64,000 nt of DNA from an uncultured Lachnospiraceae bacterium (GTDB lineage: Bacteria; Bacillota; Clostridia; Lachnospirales; Lachnospiraceae). The position numbers and the translations under genes were made by a program. Under the pieces are notes generated by a model, which made no database searches, was not told the DNA's origin, and saw only the letters and a list, made by a program, of their open reading frames with translations. The stretch covers positions 1 through 64,000 of the forward strand of contig CAJTVL010000012.1 of NCBI GenBank assembly GCA_910579425.1, read 5' to 3'. Below, piece by piece: positions 8,499-17,594 of this stretch. Within the stretch, counting starts at the first letter, position 1. Every line of letters begins with the position of its first letter.

Positions 8499-9659
8499 TC
8501 ATCTGTCCAGCAGCTTCTGCAATGTGGTTTCCACTCCCAGCCATTTTGTCATGGCGTGAACCTCCGATTGTTTCTGTCTCTGCCCATTTTCCTTTCCGTC
8601 GCGCCTTACGGCTCTGATCAGCAGATTCTTGGGCGTATGCTCCATATCGATAAATTCCAGCACCTGGGTATCGTATCCCATTTCCTCCAAAAGTTCCGCG
8701 CGAATCCCGTCTGTAATCAAAGCCGCCATCCGTTCCTTCAAAATCCCATATTTCAGTACGGGCAAAAGCATTTCATTTCTGATTTGCCCATTGACCTCAT
8801 GCTGACAGCAGGGCACCGCAAAGATCACCTTCGCATTCCAGTCAACAGCCTTTTTGATGGCATAGTCTGTAGCGGTGTCGCAGGCGTGAAGGCTGACCAC
8901 CATATCTACCTTGTCCATCCCCTGAAATGTACTGATGTCGCCCTGAAAAAAGAAAAGCTTTTCATAGCCATATTTCCTTGCCAGCCCGTTACACTTTTCG
9001 ATAACACTTGTTTTTAAATCTAATCCCGTGATCTGCACGTCAATTCCTTTTAACTCATGCAGATAATAATACAATGCAAAGGTCAGGTAAGATTTTCCAC
9101 AGCCAAAATCAATGATATTTACGGTTCCCTCTTTAGAAAGTGTAGGCAGAATATCCTCCACAAATTCCAGATAACGGTTAATTTGCCTGAATTTATCATA
9201 TCTGGCATGAACAATTTTTCCTTCCCCGGTCTGTACTCCCAGATCCACCAGAAAGGGAACCGCCTCATTTTCCTTCAATATATACTGCTTCTTCCTGTTG
9301 TGAGACAAATCCGGGCAAAGCTTACCCTGCTCCGGTCTGTTCCTGCGCCGCTTCATGCTAACTTTTCCCTTTTTACTCACCAGCGCCCAAAGCTTTTCCT
9401 CCATGCTCTCCGCTTCCAACTGCCGAAACTGCAGTTCCATACCGGATAATATCCTTTCCAGTATCTCTTCTTTTTCATAGTTCCCATGAAAAACCTGGGT
9501 TCCCTTCCAAATAGTTTCCTGGAAACACAGATCGCCCTTTACCATCACCGGACGTACCTTTATCTTAAAAGCATCCCCCTCTTTTCTGGGGCTGCTGATT
9601 GTGATCTGATACAGTCTGTCCGTCAAAAAATCCGACAGATTTTTCCGCAGCTCTTCCAC
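8499..9659 (-). CDS. Class I SAM-dependent methyltransferase
   Basis: This 386-residue protein has an N-terminal region of about 150 residues with basic stretches (KRRRNRP). A Rossmann methyltransferase domain follows, with the SAM loop IIDFGCGKSYLTFALYY, an acidic residue ending strand 2 (ITGLDLK), SLHACDTATD, and VPCCQHE. The HACD and CCQHE motifs are typical of the Methyltransf_32 group, which includes the METTL25-like proteins. The substrate is unknown; the family suggests RNA or protein. It is followed after 46 bases by the large C39-like protein, so the two may be cotranscribed. Confidence 0.85.
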   Translation of the reverse strand: MEELRKNLSDFLTDRLYQITISSPRKEGDAFKIKVRPVMVKGDLCFQETIWKGTQVFHGNYEKEEILERILSGMELQFRQLEAESMEEKLWALVSKKGKVSMKRRRNRPEQGKLCPDLSHNRKKQYILKENEAVPFLVDLGVQTGEGKIVHARYDKFRQINRYLEFVEDILPTLSKEGTVNIIDFGCGKSYLTFALYYYLHELKGIDVQITGLDLKTSVIEKCNGLARKYGYEKLFFFQGDISTFQGMDKVDMVVSLHACDTATDYAIKKAVDWNAKVIFAVPCCQHEVNGQIRNEMLLPVLKYGILKERMAALITDGIRAELLEEMGYDTQVLEFIDMEHTPKNLLIRAVRRDGKENGQRQKQSEVHAMTKWLGVETTLQKLLDR

Positions 9660-9687
9660 CTTTTATCCCTCCCGGCTCATTGTAAGA

Positions 9688-9725
9688 AAAATATAGCCAT
9701 AACGTTTGCGTCATGACTATATTTT
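9688..9725. terminator. Bidirectional terminator-like hairpin
   Basis: AAAATATAG (9688-9696) pairs with CTATATTTT (9717-9725), and the inner CAT/ATG continues the stem. It lies between the stop of the small leftward gene at 9777 and the start of the methyltransferase gene. The stem is AT-rich, so its strength is uncertain. Confidence 0.55.
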
Positions 9726-9776
9726 ACTTATTTGCCCGCCAAATCACAACCAAAACTTTGTCCGAATCCTAAAATA

Positions 9777-10184
9777 CTAAAATCTCAAAATTCCCCTTCG
9801 GGTATTATGTCTTCTTTTATAAATTTCATAAAAAAGAAGGATCTGTATCAAATCACCTGTCCATTTCCATTTCTCCAAAGAGGCCTCGCTTCCTCCGTTC
9901 TCCGAATCGCTCTCTTTGTCCGTTTCTTCCTCTCTTCTGATCCGGTCTAATATATCCGTGGACAATTTATAAAGCTGCCACCTGTCCGGAAACTCATCAT
10001 AGATCATACTCCCCTCATAGTCCAATTTGTCCAGAATATTACTTATGACTTTTTGATACCGCTTTGCCTGCGCCGGATACATCTGCTGCAGATACTCCAA
10101 ATCCCTGATTACGCTATTCTCATCCTCATAGTACATAGGAAGAGGATAGGTCATATAAAAGGGCATTATTTTCCGATCGTACAT
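9777..10184 (-). CDS. Conserved-looking hypothetical protein, 135 residues
   Basis: A soluble protein of 135 residues with a tyrosine- and proline-rich start (MPFYMTYPLPMYYEDEN). A predicted helical middle contains DEFPDRWQLYKL, then an acidic linker, and a basic C-terminus (YKRRHNTRRGILRF). It has good coding character and its own terminator downstream. I cannot assign a function. It lies after the ATP synthase operon on the same strand, separated from it by a strong terminator. Confidence 0.65.
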   Translation of the reverse strand: MYDRKIMPFYMTYPLPMYYEDENSVIRDLEYLQQMYPAQAKRYQKVISNILDKLDYEGSMIYDEFPDRWQLYKLSTDILDRIRREEETDKESDSENGGSEASLEKWKWTGDLIQILLFYEIYKRRHNTRRGILRF

Positions 10185-10289
10185 AGGGATAACTTCCTTT
10201 TTTCTTTACAGCTATCATATGCGTCCGAAAATATTTGGTTCCCAAAACAACGGATGCCGGGCTTCGCCAGCCATCCTTATGTTAAAACA

Positions 10290-10316
10290 AAAAGGGGCTT
10301 TCTTTTAGCCCCTTTT
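10290..10316 (-). terminator. Terminator of the ATP synthase operon
   Basis: AAAAGGGGCT (10290-10299) pairs perfectly with AGCCCCTTTT (10307-10316) around a 7-base loop, with A and T tracts on both sides. It follows the atpC stop by about 12 bases. Confidence 0.85.
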
Positions 10317-10328
10317 GCCGTCTCAGCT

Positions 10329-10733
10329 TTATTTAATAACATGAATACGAGCCAACGCTCTCTGCAATGCCGTTTCTGCCCTGAGAATATCCGTTTCCGG
10401 CGTTTTGCTGCGAAGCCTTTCCTCCGCACGGGCCTTCGCGGACTCCGCACGGGCCTTGTCGATCTCATCCGGCCATTCGATAATCTCTGCCAGAATCACT
10501 ACCTCATCCTGCAAAATCTCTACAAAGCCTGCATGGAGAGCCGCTTCCTTTACCCCCTCTTCCCCGGTAATCGTCAGGATACCCGGGCTGATAATCACTG
10601 TAGTGGGGACATGCTTTTTATAGATCCCGATCTCTCCTTCCGTGGTGTTAAATTCTACCATGGAAACCTGGCCTTCAAAAAACACACGGTCGGGAGTAAT
10701 GATCCTAAGTGTAAATAAATTGTTGTCTGCCAT
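10329..10733 (-). CDS. atpC: ATP synthase F1 epsilon subunit
   Basis: The epsilon subunit is part of the F1 central stalk; it couples rotation to catalysis and can restrain ATP hydrolysis. The 134 residues have the family start (LRIITPDRVFFEGQ), the beta-sandwich segment IGIYKKHVPTTVI, and the two-helix C-terminal arm ending RALARIHV. The length is normal. It is the last gene of the atp operon, 16 bases after atpD. Confidence 0.95.
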   Translation of the reverse strand: MADNNLFTLRIITPDRVFFEGQVSMVEFNTTEGEIGIYKKHVPTTVIISPGILTITGEEGVKEAALHAGFVEILQDEVVILAEIIEWPDEIDKARAESAKARAEERLRSKTPETDILRAETALQRALARIHVIK

Positions 10734-10749
10734 CTGCTCCTCCCCGTAT

Positions 10750-12159
10750 TTATTTCACGCGGGCAAGTACATCATCAATACTTCCGGCATTTAAGAAGTA
10801 GCTTTCAGGTATATCGTCATGCTTTCCTTCCAGAATCTCCTTGAATCCCCGGATGGTTTCGGTGATGGGCACATACTTACCGGAATATCCGGTAAACTGC
10901 TCTGCCACAAAGAAGGGCTGTGACAGGAACCTCTGTACCTTTCTTGCACGGGAAACTACCAGTTTATCGCTCTCTGACAACTCATCCATACCCAGAATCG
11001 CGATAATATCCTGCAGCTCTTTATATCTCTGAAGAATCTCCTGTACGCCTCTGGCTACCTGATAATGCTCTTCCCCTAAGATTCTGGGATCCAGAATTCT
11101 GGAGGTGGACTCCAGCGGATCAACTGCCGGATAGATACCCAGCTCCACAATGGATCTGGACAAAACCGTGGTGGCATCCAAATGGGCAAAGGTTGTGGCA
11201 GGCGCAGGGTCTGTCAAGTCATCTGCAGGCACATATACTGCCTGAACAGAGGTGATGGAACCGTTTTTGGTGGAAGTGATACGCTCCTGAAGAGCGCCCA
11301 TCTCCGTCTGCAGCGTAGGCTGATAACCTACTGCCGAGGGCATACGTCCCAGCAAAGCCGAAACCTCGGAACCGGCCTGGGTAAAACGGAAAATATTATC
11401 GATGAAAAGAAGTACGTCCTTGCCGCCCTTGTCACGGAAATATTCCGCCATGGTAAGCCCGGAAAGACCAACCCTCATCCTGGCCCCGGGAGGCTCATTC
11501 ATCTGGCCGAACACCATGGTGGTCTTATCGATAACGCCCGACTCTTTCATTTCATAATAAAGGTCGTTCCCCTCTCTGGTTCTCTCGCCAACACCGGTAA
11601 ATACGGAATATCCGCCGTGCTCTGTTGCGATATTACGGATCAGCTCCTGGATCAGTACGGTTTTTCCAACGCCTGCTCCTCCGAACAGCCCGATCTTACC
11701 ACCCTTCTGATAAGGGCAGAGAAGGTCTACTACCTTAATACCTGTTTCCAAAAGCTCCTGCTGAGTAGACTGCTCAACAAACTCCGGAGCCGCTCTGTGG
11801 ATCGGCTCAAAAGACACATCTGTGGGAGCCGGTTTGTTATCAATCGGCTCTCCCAATACGTTGAACATACGTCCAAGGGTATTCTCGCCAACCGGAACAC
11901 TGATAGGCGCCCCCGTTGCGATCGCTTCCATTCCTCTCACTAATCCGTCGGTAGACCCCATGGCAATACATCTAACCGTATCATCACCCAGATGCTGTGC
12001 TACCTCCACAATAAGCGGGTTTCCCTCTTTTAAGGGAATCTTGATCGCTTCATTTATTTCTGGCAGTCTGCCGTCTGTAAATTTAATATCCAGAACGGCA
12101 CTGATAATCTGTGTAATTTTTCCCGAGCATGTGCCATCGCCCGTCTTTATATCTGCCAT
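10750..12159 (-). CDS. atpD: ATP synthase F1 beta subunit
   Basis: This is the catalytic subunit of F1. It holds the Walker A loop GGAGVGKT, the catalytic Glu in GERTREGND, Walker B LLFIDNIFRF, and ALLGRMPSAVGYQPTL. With the start at 12159, which has GGAGG 6 bases upstream, the protein has 469 residues, the usual length. An upstream in-frame ATG at 12183 would add 8 residues of no family resemblance. It lies between atpG and atpC, the standard bacterial order. Confidence 0.97.
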   Translation of the reverse strand: MADIKTGDGTCSGKITQIISAVLDIKFTDGRLPEINEAIKIPLKEGNPLIVEVAQHLGDDTVRCIAMGSTDGLVRGMEAIATGAPISVPVGENTLGRMFNVLGEPIDNKPAPTDVSFEPIHRAAPEFVEQSTQQELLETGIKVVDLLCPYQKGGKIGLFGGAGVGKTVLIQELIRNIATEHGGYSVFTGVGERTREGNDLYYEMKESGVIDKTTMVFGQMNEPPGARMRVGLSGLTMAEYFRDKGGKDVLLFIDNIFRFTQAGSEVSALLGRMPSAVGYQPTLQTEMGALQERITSTKNGSITSVQAVYVPADDLTDPAPATTFAHLDATTVLSRSIVELGIYPAVDPLESTSRILDPRILGEEHYQVARGVQEILQRYKELQDIIAILGMDELSESDKLVVSRARKVQRFLSQPFFVAEQFTGYSGKYVPITETIRGFKEILEGKHDDIPESYFLNAGSIDDVLARVK

Positions 12160-12209
12160 TTTTCCTCCATTCCCTCCCAACAAAAGCGTTGGGACATATT
12201 TTTAATCTT

Positions 12210-13079
12210 TTAAGAAATCGCGTTTGCTCCCGCAATAATCTCTGTCAGTTCCTGTGTAATGGAACTCTGGCGCGCTCTATTGTACAACAGAGTCAATTTA
12301 TCTATCATTTCGTCCGCATTGCTGGTAGCCGAATCCATGGCCTGCATTCTTGCTCCGTTTTCACTGGCCACTGCTTCGATCATGCCGCCATAGATCAGAC
12401 TTGTAATATACTTGGGTATGAGCAGATTCAAAGCTTCCTCGTCCTCCGGCTCAAAATTCATAGGGGCTCTGTCCCTGTTTTCCGCTCCCTCAGCGTCTGC
12501 CGCCTGCTCTTTGCCGATTTCCACCGGAAGGAGCTTAAGCAGGGTGGGGACATGGACCACCGTGTTTTTAAACCCTGTATATGCAAGATAAATCTCGCTG
12601 ATCTCGCCTTTTGAAAAAGCCTCCAGCAATTCCCTGCTGATTACCATAGCATCTGCGTAAGCAGGCTCCTCAATAATATCTGAGTAGTCAGCCTTAACTT
12701 CATACTTTCTCTGCAGGGCATCTCTGCCCTTTTTGCCAATCGCGTAAATTGCCAGATCCTCGTCGGCCAGCTCTCCGTTCGTAATCAGCTTGATTACATT
12801 GGAGTTGTAACCGCCTGCCAATCCTCTGTTTGACGTTATCACAATAACCGCTTTTTTTCCGGTATCCCCGGAACGCAAATATTTATGATCCAGGTTTTTT
12901 GTCCTCTGCAGGATGGAATTTACCGTATCGTACATACAGTGGAAATAATTTTTGGATCTTTCGGCATTTTGTTTTGCTCTCTGCAGTTTAACAGTAGAGA
13001 CAAGCTTCATGGCCTTGGTAATCTGCTGGGTACTCTGAATACTGCCTCTGCGCCGCTTTATATCCCGCATTGAAGCCAT
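12210..13079 (-). CDS. atpG: ATP synthase F1 gamma subunit
   Basis: Gamma is the rotating shaft of F1. The 289-residue protein has the conserved N-terminal coiled coil (DIKRRRGSIQSTQQITKAM), the middle Rossmann-like domain (ITSNRGLAGGYNSN), and the C-terminal coiled coil ending RQSSITQELTEI. The length is normal and it lies 29 bases after atpA. A 20-residue acidic insertion around EQAADAEGAENRD is a local variation. Confidence 0.97.
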   Translation of the reverse strand: MASMRDIKRRRGSIQSTQQITKAMKLVSTVKLQRAKQNAERSKNYFHCMYDTVNSILQRTKNLDHKYLRSGDTGKKAVIVITSNRGLAGGYNSNVIKLITNGELADEDLAIYAIGKKGRDALQRKYEVKADYSDIIEEPAYADAMVISRELLEAFSKGEISEIYLAYTGFKNTVVHVPTLLKLLPVEIGKEQAADAEGAENRDRAPMNFEPEDEEALNLLIPKYITSLIYGGMIEAVASENGARMQAMDSATSNADEMIDKLTLLYNRARQSSITQELTEIIAGANAIS

Positions 13080-13108
13080 AATAAATCCCTATACCTTTCT
13101 TATCCTGA

Positions 13109-14617
13109 TCATTTTAGAAATGCTGCTTTAAACTCTTCGATTGCCTTCCTCAGGGTTTCTTCCGTCTTCTCGGAAATCACCTTTTCAGATGCGATGGCAC
13201 CCGGAACTTCAGGATATTTGGTATCCAGGAATTCAAACAGCTCCGCTTCAAATCTGGTAATATCTCCCGTGGGAATATCCAGCAGATACTTATTGGTAGC
13301 CGCATAAATAATAATTACCTGGTACTGTACCGGCATAGGCTTATACTGAGGCTGTTTCAGAATTTCCTTTACCCTCTCGCCCTGAGCCAGCTTCTCTTTG
13401 GTATCCGCATCCAGATCGGAACCAAACTGGGAGAAGGCTGCAAGCTCTCTGTACTGTGCCAGCTCCACACGGATGGGGGCTGCAATCTTCTTCATCGCCT
13501 TAATCTGCGCAGCGCCGCCTACACGTGATACGGACAGACCTGCGTTTACGGCAGGACGGAAACCGGAATTAAACATTTCCGTTTCAAGATAAATCTGACC
13601 GTCTGTAATGGAAATTACATTGGTAGGAATATAAGCGGATACGTCGCCTGCCTGGGTTTCAATAATGGGAAGCGCGGTAAGGGAACCTCCGCCGTACTCG
13701 TCACTCATTCTTGCCGCTCTTTCAAGAAGCCTTGAATGCAGATAAAATACGTCTCCGGGATATGCCTCACGCCCGGGAGGACGCTTAAGAAGCAGGGAGA
13801 GTGTACGGTATGCCGTTGCGTGCTTACTTAAGTCATCATAGACAACCAGCACATCTCCTCCGTTTTCCATCCATTCTTCCCCGATCGCACAGCCTGCATA
13901 GGGTGCAATATACTGCAGGGGCGCAAGTTCACTGGCCGTTGCCGCAACCACCGTGGTGTAAGCCATGGCTCCGTATTCTTCCAGCGTATTTACAATGGAA
14001 GCCACTGTGGAGGCCTTCTGCCCGATGGCAACATAAATACAATTCACACCCTGCCCTTTTTGATTGATAATGGTATCAATAGCAATGGCAGTCTTACCTG
14101 TCTGCCGATCGCCGATAATAAGCTCACGCTGTCCTCTTCCGATGGGCACCATGGCGTCAATTGCCTTGATTCCTGTCTGGAGAGGCGTATCAACTGATTT
14201 TCTGGTGATAACACCAGAGGCTACTCTCTCAATTTTACGATATTTGTCTGTCTGAATCGGGCCTTTTCCATCGATAGGCTGACCAAGAGCATTTACCACA
14301 CGTCCTAACATGGCATCGCCCACAGGAACCTCAACCACGCGTCCGGTCGTCTTAACCGTATCGCCTTCGTTGATGTTCTTCTGGCTTCCGAGAAGTACCG
14401 CACCTACGTTGTCCTCCTCCAGGTTCAGTACCATTCCGTATACTTCCCCGGGGAATTCCAGAAGTTCTCCCTGCATTGCGTTTTCCAGACCATGTACACG
14501 TGCAATACCGTCAGCCACTTGAATAACAGTACCCACATCTGAAACTTCAAGCTCTGAAGCATATCTTTTAATCTGCTCTTTAATGACAGAACTGATTTCT
14601 TCCGGTCTTAAATTCAT
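13109..14617 (-). CDS. atpA: ATP synthase F1 alpha subunit
   Basis: Alpha alternates with beta in the F1 hexamer and binds nucleotide without turning it over. The 502 residues include the Walker A GDRQTGKTA, the segment GQKASTVA, and the arginine-finger region SGFRPAVNAGLSVSRVGG. The C-terminal helical domain ends EEFKAAFLK. The length and operon position (after atpH) are standard. Confidence 0.97.
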   Translation of the reverse strand: MNLRPEEISSVIKEQIKRYASELEVSDVGTVIQVADGIARVHGLENAMQGELLEFPGEVYGMVLNLEEDNVGAVLLGSQKNINEGDTVKTTGRVVEVPVGDAMLGRVVNALGQPIDGKGPIQTDKYRKIERVASGVITRKSVDTPLQTGIKAIDAMVPIGRGQRELIIGDRQTGKTAIAIDTIINQKGQGVNCIYVAIGQKASTVASIVNTLEEYGAMAYTTVVAATASELAPLQYIAPYAGCAIGEEWMENGGDVLVVYDDLSKHATAYRTLSLLLKRPPGREAYPGDVFYLHSRLLERAARMSDEYGGGSLTALPIIETQAGDVSAYIPTNVISITDGQIYLETEMFNSGFRPAVNAGLSVSRVGGAAQIKAMKKIAAPIRVELAQYRELAAFSQFGSDLDADTKEKLAQGERVKEILKQPQYKPMPVQYQVIIIYAATNKYLLDIPTGDITRFEAELFEFLDTKYPEVPGAIASEKVISEKTEETLRKAIEEFKAAFLK

Positions 14618-14642
14618 GGTTTATACGCACCTTTCCTTTATA

Positions 14643-15188
14643 TTACAACTGCACCTTAAGGAGCTCTCTCTCAAGCCCTGACAGCTTACTTCTTATACTG
14701 CTGTCCACTACCCGGTCACCGATCCGAATGACCATGCCGCCGATCAGGCTCTCATCCACCTGATAGTGCATTTCCATTCTGGTAAAGGATGTGGTAGAGA
14801 GCAGCTTTTGTTCTACTTCTTTCTTTTTGGCTTCGCTTAAGTCAAGCGCTGTGGCCACATAGGCAACCCCGATCCCTTTTACCTGTTTCACTTCATCGAT
14901 AAAGTAATCCAGAATGGAGTCAATTTCCCCATATCTGTCCTTGCTGACGATCAGGTGCAGGAATCCCACCAGCTCCTCCGAAACACGGCCCTTAAAAACC
15001 GCTTCCAGAACCTCCAGCTTATCTTCCTTTAAAACCTTGGGATGATTCATCAGTTTCCCAAAATCAGGATTCTCGGAAAGCAGTTCTCTGAGCAGGATAA
15101 CCTCATTCATAAGCTCCTCTTCTCTGCCTTCCTCCACAGCAAGCTCAAACAAAGCTTCGCCGTATGTTGCGCCAACTAGCTTTGCCAT
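14643..15188 (-). CDS. atpH: ATP synthase F1 delta subunit
   Basis: Delta joins the peripheral stalk to the top of F1. The 181-residue protein begins YGEALFELAVEEGR, as the family does. Its C-terminal part contains DESLIGGMVIRIGDRVVDSSI, the diagnostic delta/OSCP motif. It overlaps the end of atpF by 13 bases, implying coupled translation. Confidence 0.95.
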   Translation of the reverse strand: MAKLVGATYGEALFELAVEEGREEELMNEVILLRELLSENPDFGKLMNHPKVLKEDKLEVLEAVFKGRVSEELVGFLHLIVSKDRYGEIDSILDYFIDEVKQVKGIGVAYVATALDLSEAKKKEVEQKLLSTTSFTRMEMHYQVDESLIGGMVIRIGDRVVDSSIRSKLSGLERELLKVQL

Positions 15189-15694
15189 GTGCTCTCACCT
15201 ATTTCCTTTAATGTTTCATTTACCAGGCTTTCCTGTACGGTTGTATCAATAGATGCCTTAACTACCTTACCGGCCATGATTGATGCGAGCACTACCATCT
15301 CGCGCTTCACGTCATCTGCCGCTTTCTGCTTTTCAAGCTCGGCTTCCACCCTGGCTCTGTCAATGATCCTTGCCGCCTCGTCCTTGGCCTGGGCTACAAT
15401 TTTGTTTTCATTTTCCAGAGCACGCTTTCTGGCATCACTTAAGATCGCTTCCGCTTCTATATTAATGTTCTTAAGCTTCTCCTCATACTGCTCCTTAAGG
15501 AGAGATGCATCTTCCCTATCCTTGGCCGCACTGTCCAGCTCGCCTTTTATCTTGGCCTGTCTCTTCGCCATCATTTCTCTTACCGGGTTAAACAAAAAGT
15601 AAGATGCGATTAAAAAGAGCACAAAGACCGCGATAATCATAAGCGTCGCATCCGCTAAAAGCTGCAGGTCAAGGTCAAATAATCTGCCATCCAT
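15176..15694 (-). CDS. atpF: ATP synthase Fo b subunit
   Basis: The b subunit is the peripheral stalk. The 172 residues comprise one N-terminal membrane helix (LMIIAVFVLFLIASYFL), the conserved NPVREMMAKR after it, and a long alanine- and charge-rich coiled coil that reaches the delta subunit. The length is normal. It lies 39 bases after atpE. Confidence 0.95.
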   Translation of the reverse strand: MDGRLFDLDLQLLADATLMIIAVFVLFLIASYFLFNPVREMMAKRQAKIKGELDSAAKDREDASLLKEQYEEKLKNINIEAEAILSDARKRALENENKIVAQAKDEAARIIDRARVEAELEKQKAADDVKREMVVLASIMAGKVVKASIDTTVQESLVNETLKEIGESTWQS

Positions 15695-15733
15695 CCGTGG
15701 ACCTCCTTTCTTTTATTTGGCTGCTCTTTTGAT

Positions 15734-15997
15734 TTATTGAGCGGCACCCACAAGAGGTCTTACGAACAAAAGAATGATGGCGATCAAAAGGCCATAAAGA
15801 CCTGTTGTCTCTGCAACAGCCTGCCCGAGAAGCATGGTGGAAGTTACATCAGACTTTGCGCCGGGGTTTCTTCCCACTGCCGCTGCCGCATGCCCTGCTG
15901 CAATACCCTGGCCTACACCAGGTCCGATACCGGCGATAACTGCCAAACCTGCACCGATTGCTGAACAACCCAAAATAAAGTTAACATTAAAATCCAT
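15734..15997 (-). CDS. atpE: ATP synthase Fo c subunit with sodium-type ion site
   Basis: The 87-residue hairpin of two membrane helices forms the rotor ring. The first helix has GIGPGVGQG with Gln30. The second has GQAVAETTGLYG with Val61, ion-binding Glu63, Thr64 and Tyr68. Gln in helix 1 with Glu-Thr/Ser in helix 2 is the established sodium-coordination set of the Ilyobacter tartaricus and Acetobacterium woodii c subunits. Coupling to Na+ is therefore the likely reading, though these residues do not exclude H+ use at low Na+. It sits between atpB and atpF. Confidence 0.96.
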   Translation of the reverse strand: MDFNVNFILGCSAIGAGLAVIAGIGPGVGQGIAAGHAAAAVGRNPGAKSDVTSTMLLGQAVAETTGLYGLLIAIILLFVRPLVGAAQ

Positions 15998-16071
15998 TTT
16001 TGTTTCCTCCTTAAAACTTTTGAATGAAATAATATGTTTAATAAAATTACAAACCGCTTAAAACTCCCGTC

Positions 16072-16794
16072 TTATTCCCCGGTATTGCATGCGTCCGCGA
16101 TATAGGTCATGGTAAGCATACAAAATACATAGGTCTGGATTGCTCCGGAAAACAGATCGAAATATACATGTAATGCTGCCGGCCAGATAATAGCCACCTT
16201 GCTCAGCAGGGCGTAAATCAGCGCCATGATCGCCGTTCCCGACAGGACATTGGCAAACAAACGAAGCGACAGCGAAATCGGAACCGCAAGGTCGCTTATA
16301 ATATTGATCGGAGCCCAGATCGGCCAGGGCTCGCATAACCCCTTGAGCACCCCGGACACCTTCTGGTACTTAAATTTGTTAAAATGAATCAGTGTAAAGG
16401 TTATAATTCCCAGTGCGAAGGTAACGCCGTAATCCGCTGTTGGCGGACGCAGACCCAGCAGGCCGGAAATATTGCTGAACAGAATAAAAATGAATATTGT
16501 CCCAATATAATTCTGGAACCTGACCGCCTGCTTGCCCATAACGCCGCCGACCATCCCGTCCAGCATTTCCACAATCAGCTCCACCACATTCTGAAATGCC
16601 CCCGGCACCTCTGTGGCGTGCTTAACAGCTCTGTTTGCAGCTATGCAGAATCCTATGATAATCAGAAAAACTATCAGGACGCAAACATGCGTCGTTGTTA
16701 TCCACACCGTCTGGCCGAACAATTCATAGGAAAAAACTCCATGAATCATAAAGTCCACTCCTCCGGCCTCGGATAACAAAATTCCCTCTCCCAT
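16072..16794 (-). CDS. atpB: ATP synthase Fo a subunit
   Basis: Subunit a forms the ion half-channels beside the c ring. The 240-residue protein has five or six membrane segments and the stator arginine in ISLSLRLFANVLSG, which is essential for ion transfer. Two starts are possible: 16794 with GGAGGTG just upstream, or 16749 with GGAGGAG. I kept the first because it follows the atpI-like gene at normal spacing. It is somewhat short for the family but complete in its conserved helices. Confidence 0.95.
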   Translation of the reverse strand: MGEGILLSEAGGVDFMIHGVFSYELFGQTVWITTTHVCVLIVFLIIIGFCIAANRAVKHATEVPGAFQNVVELIVEMLDGMVGGVMGKQAVRFQNYIGTIFIFILFSNISGLLGLRPPTADYGVTFALGIITFTLIHFNKFKYQKVSGVLKGLCEPWPIWAPINIISDLAVPISLSLRLFANVLSGTAIMALIYALLSKVAIIWPAALHVYFDLFSGAIQTYVFCMLTMTYIADACNTGE

Positions 16795-16806
16795 TTTTTC
16801 ACCTCC

Positions 16807-17253
16807 TTACCTATCCTGCTCTTTGACAGGTTCTTCTATTAGAGGAGGCAGGATCTCCTCCCCATATATTTGGGTACTGATCTTTTGGGTAACAAAATGC
16901 ATATAGGCAGATACCTTAAGCCCCATAACCCCCAAAAAGGCGGAAAGGGGACTTGCCATTCCTCCCACGGCGATCAGTACGAATGCCACTACAATAAAAA
17001 AGTATCGTAGTATATTGTGGGTACTCATGACCTTCACCGCTCCCCGCTCCCCGAGATCCAGCGCCCTGTCAAGACTCCACCACATATGAAATGCACTCAC
17101 CGCGGCAATCAGCACGCCCATCCAAAGCCCGAGGCTGTATTTCGCCTTATCCTCCGCCAGGAATACAAATATCTGACACACTGCGCCATAGATCAGGATT
17201 CCTGTTTCCAGCTCAAAGAGCGTCCTGTTTATTTTGGTGATTTTTTCTTTCAT
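16807..17253 (-). CDS. ATP synthase subunit I-like membrane protein
   Basis: The 148-residue protein has four hydrophobic segments (GILIYGAVCQIFVF, LGLWMGVLIAAVSAFHMWW, YFFIVVAFVLIAVGG, LSAFLGVMGLKVSAYM), the layout of the AtpI (ATP synthase I chain) family, which assists c-ring assembly. It lies directly before atpB, where atpI usually sits, and overlaps the upstream small gene by 41 bases. The sequence is divergent, so the assignment rests on topology and place. Confidence 0.75.
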   Translation of the reverse strand: MKEKITKINRTLFELETGILIYGAVCQIFVFLAEDKAKYSLGLWMGVLIAAVSAFHMWWSLDRALDLGERGAVKVMSTHNILRYFFIVVAFVLIAVGGMASPLSAFLGVMGLKVSAYMHFVTQKISTQIYGEEILPPLIEEPVKEQDR

Positions 17254-17518
17254 TCAAATCTCCCTTATCCCGCCTGCTCTTGTGAAGGTAGGCCGACTCC
17301 TCGCTGTCCTTCGCAAAAATCTGCCTTGAAAAACGATATACATTATATCCGCCTGCCACTGCTCCCACAAAAAACAGTATGATTACCAGAAAATTTGTTC
17401 CAAGCTTCTTATCCAGAAAAATCCCCAAAAAGGAGCAAATAAAAACAGGGACCAACATGTTTATTCCAAACTGTCCTATCATTGATAATGCCTGATAAAC
17501 GTTTCGATTATATTTCAC
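17213..17518 (-). CDS. AtpZ/AtpI-family small membrane protein
   Basis: A protein of 101 residues with two transmembrane helices separated by DKKLGTNFL and followed by GGYNVYRFSRQI. This is the two-helix hairpin of the AtpZ/AtpI family, implicated in Fo assembly and cation supply in other bacteria. The C-terminus is long, charged and lysine-rich. It is the first gene of the atp operon, 49 bases from the proposed -10 element. Confidence 0.8.
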   Translation of the reverse strand: MKYNRNVYQALSMIGQFGINMLVPVFICSFLGIFLDKKLGTNFLVIILFFVGAVAGGYNVYRFSRQIFAKDSEESAYLHKSRRDKGDLNERKNHQNKQDAL

Positions 17519-17548
17519 ATGCTTCGCCCCTTTTATTTATTGTCGGTG

Positions 17549-17594
17549 GTGAGTACTCACTTCCTAATTATATCACTTTTTCCCCTTCTGTCTA
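17549..17594 (-). promoter_or_regulatory. Promoter of the atp operon with a palindrome at the start site
   Basis: On the minus strand, TAGACA (17589-17594) and TATAAT (17567-17572) are separated by 16 bases. Six bases further on lies the perfect 12-bp palindrome GTGAGTACTCAC (17549-17560), where transcription should begin. An operator at the start site would allow repression of the whole operon, but no cognate regulator is evident. The rest of the 17519-17776 gap shows nothing else. Confidence 0.6.
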
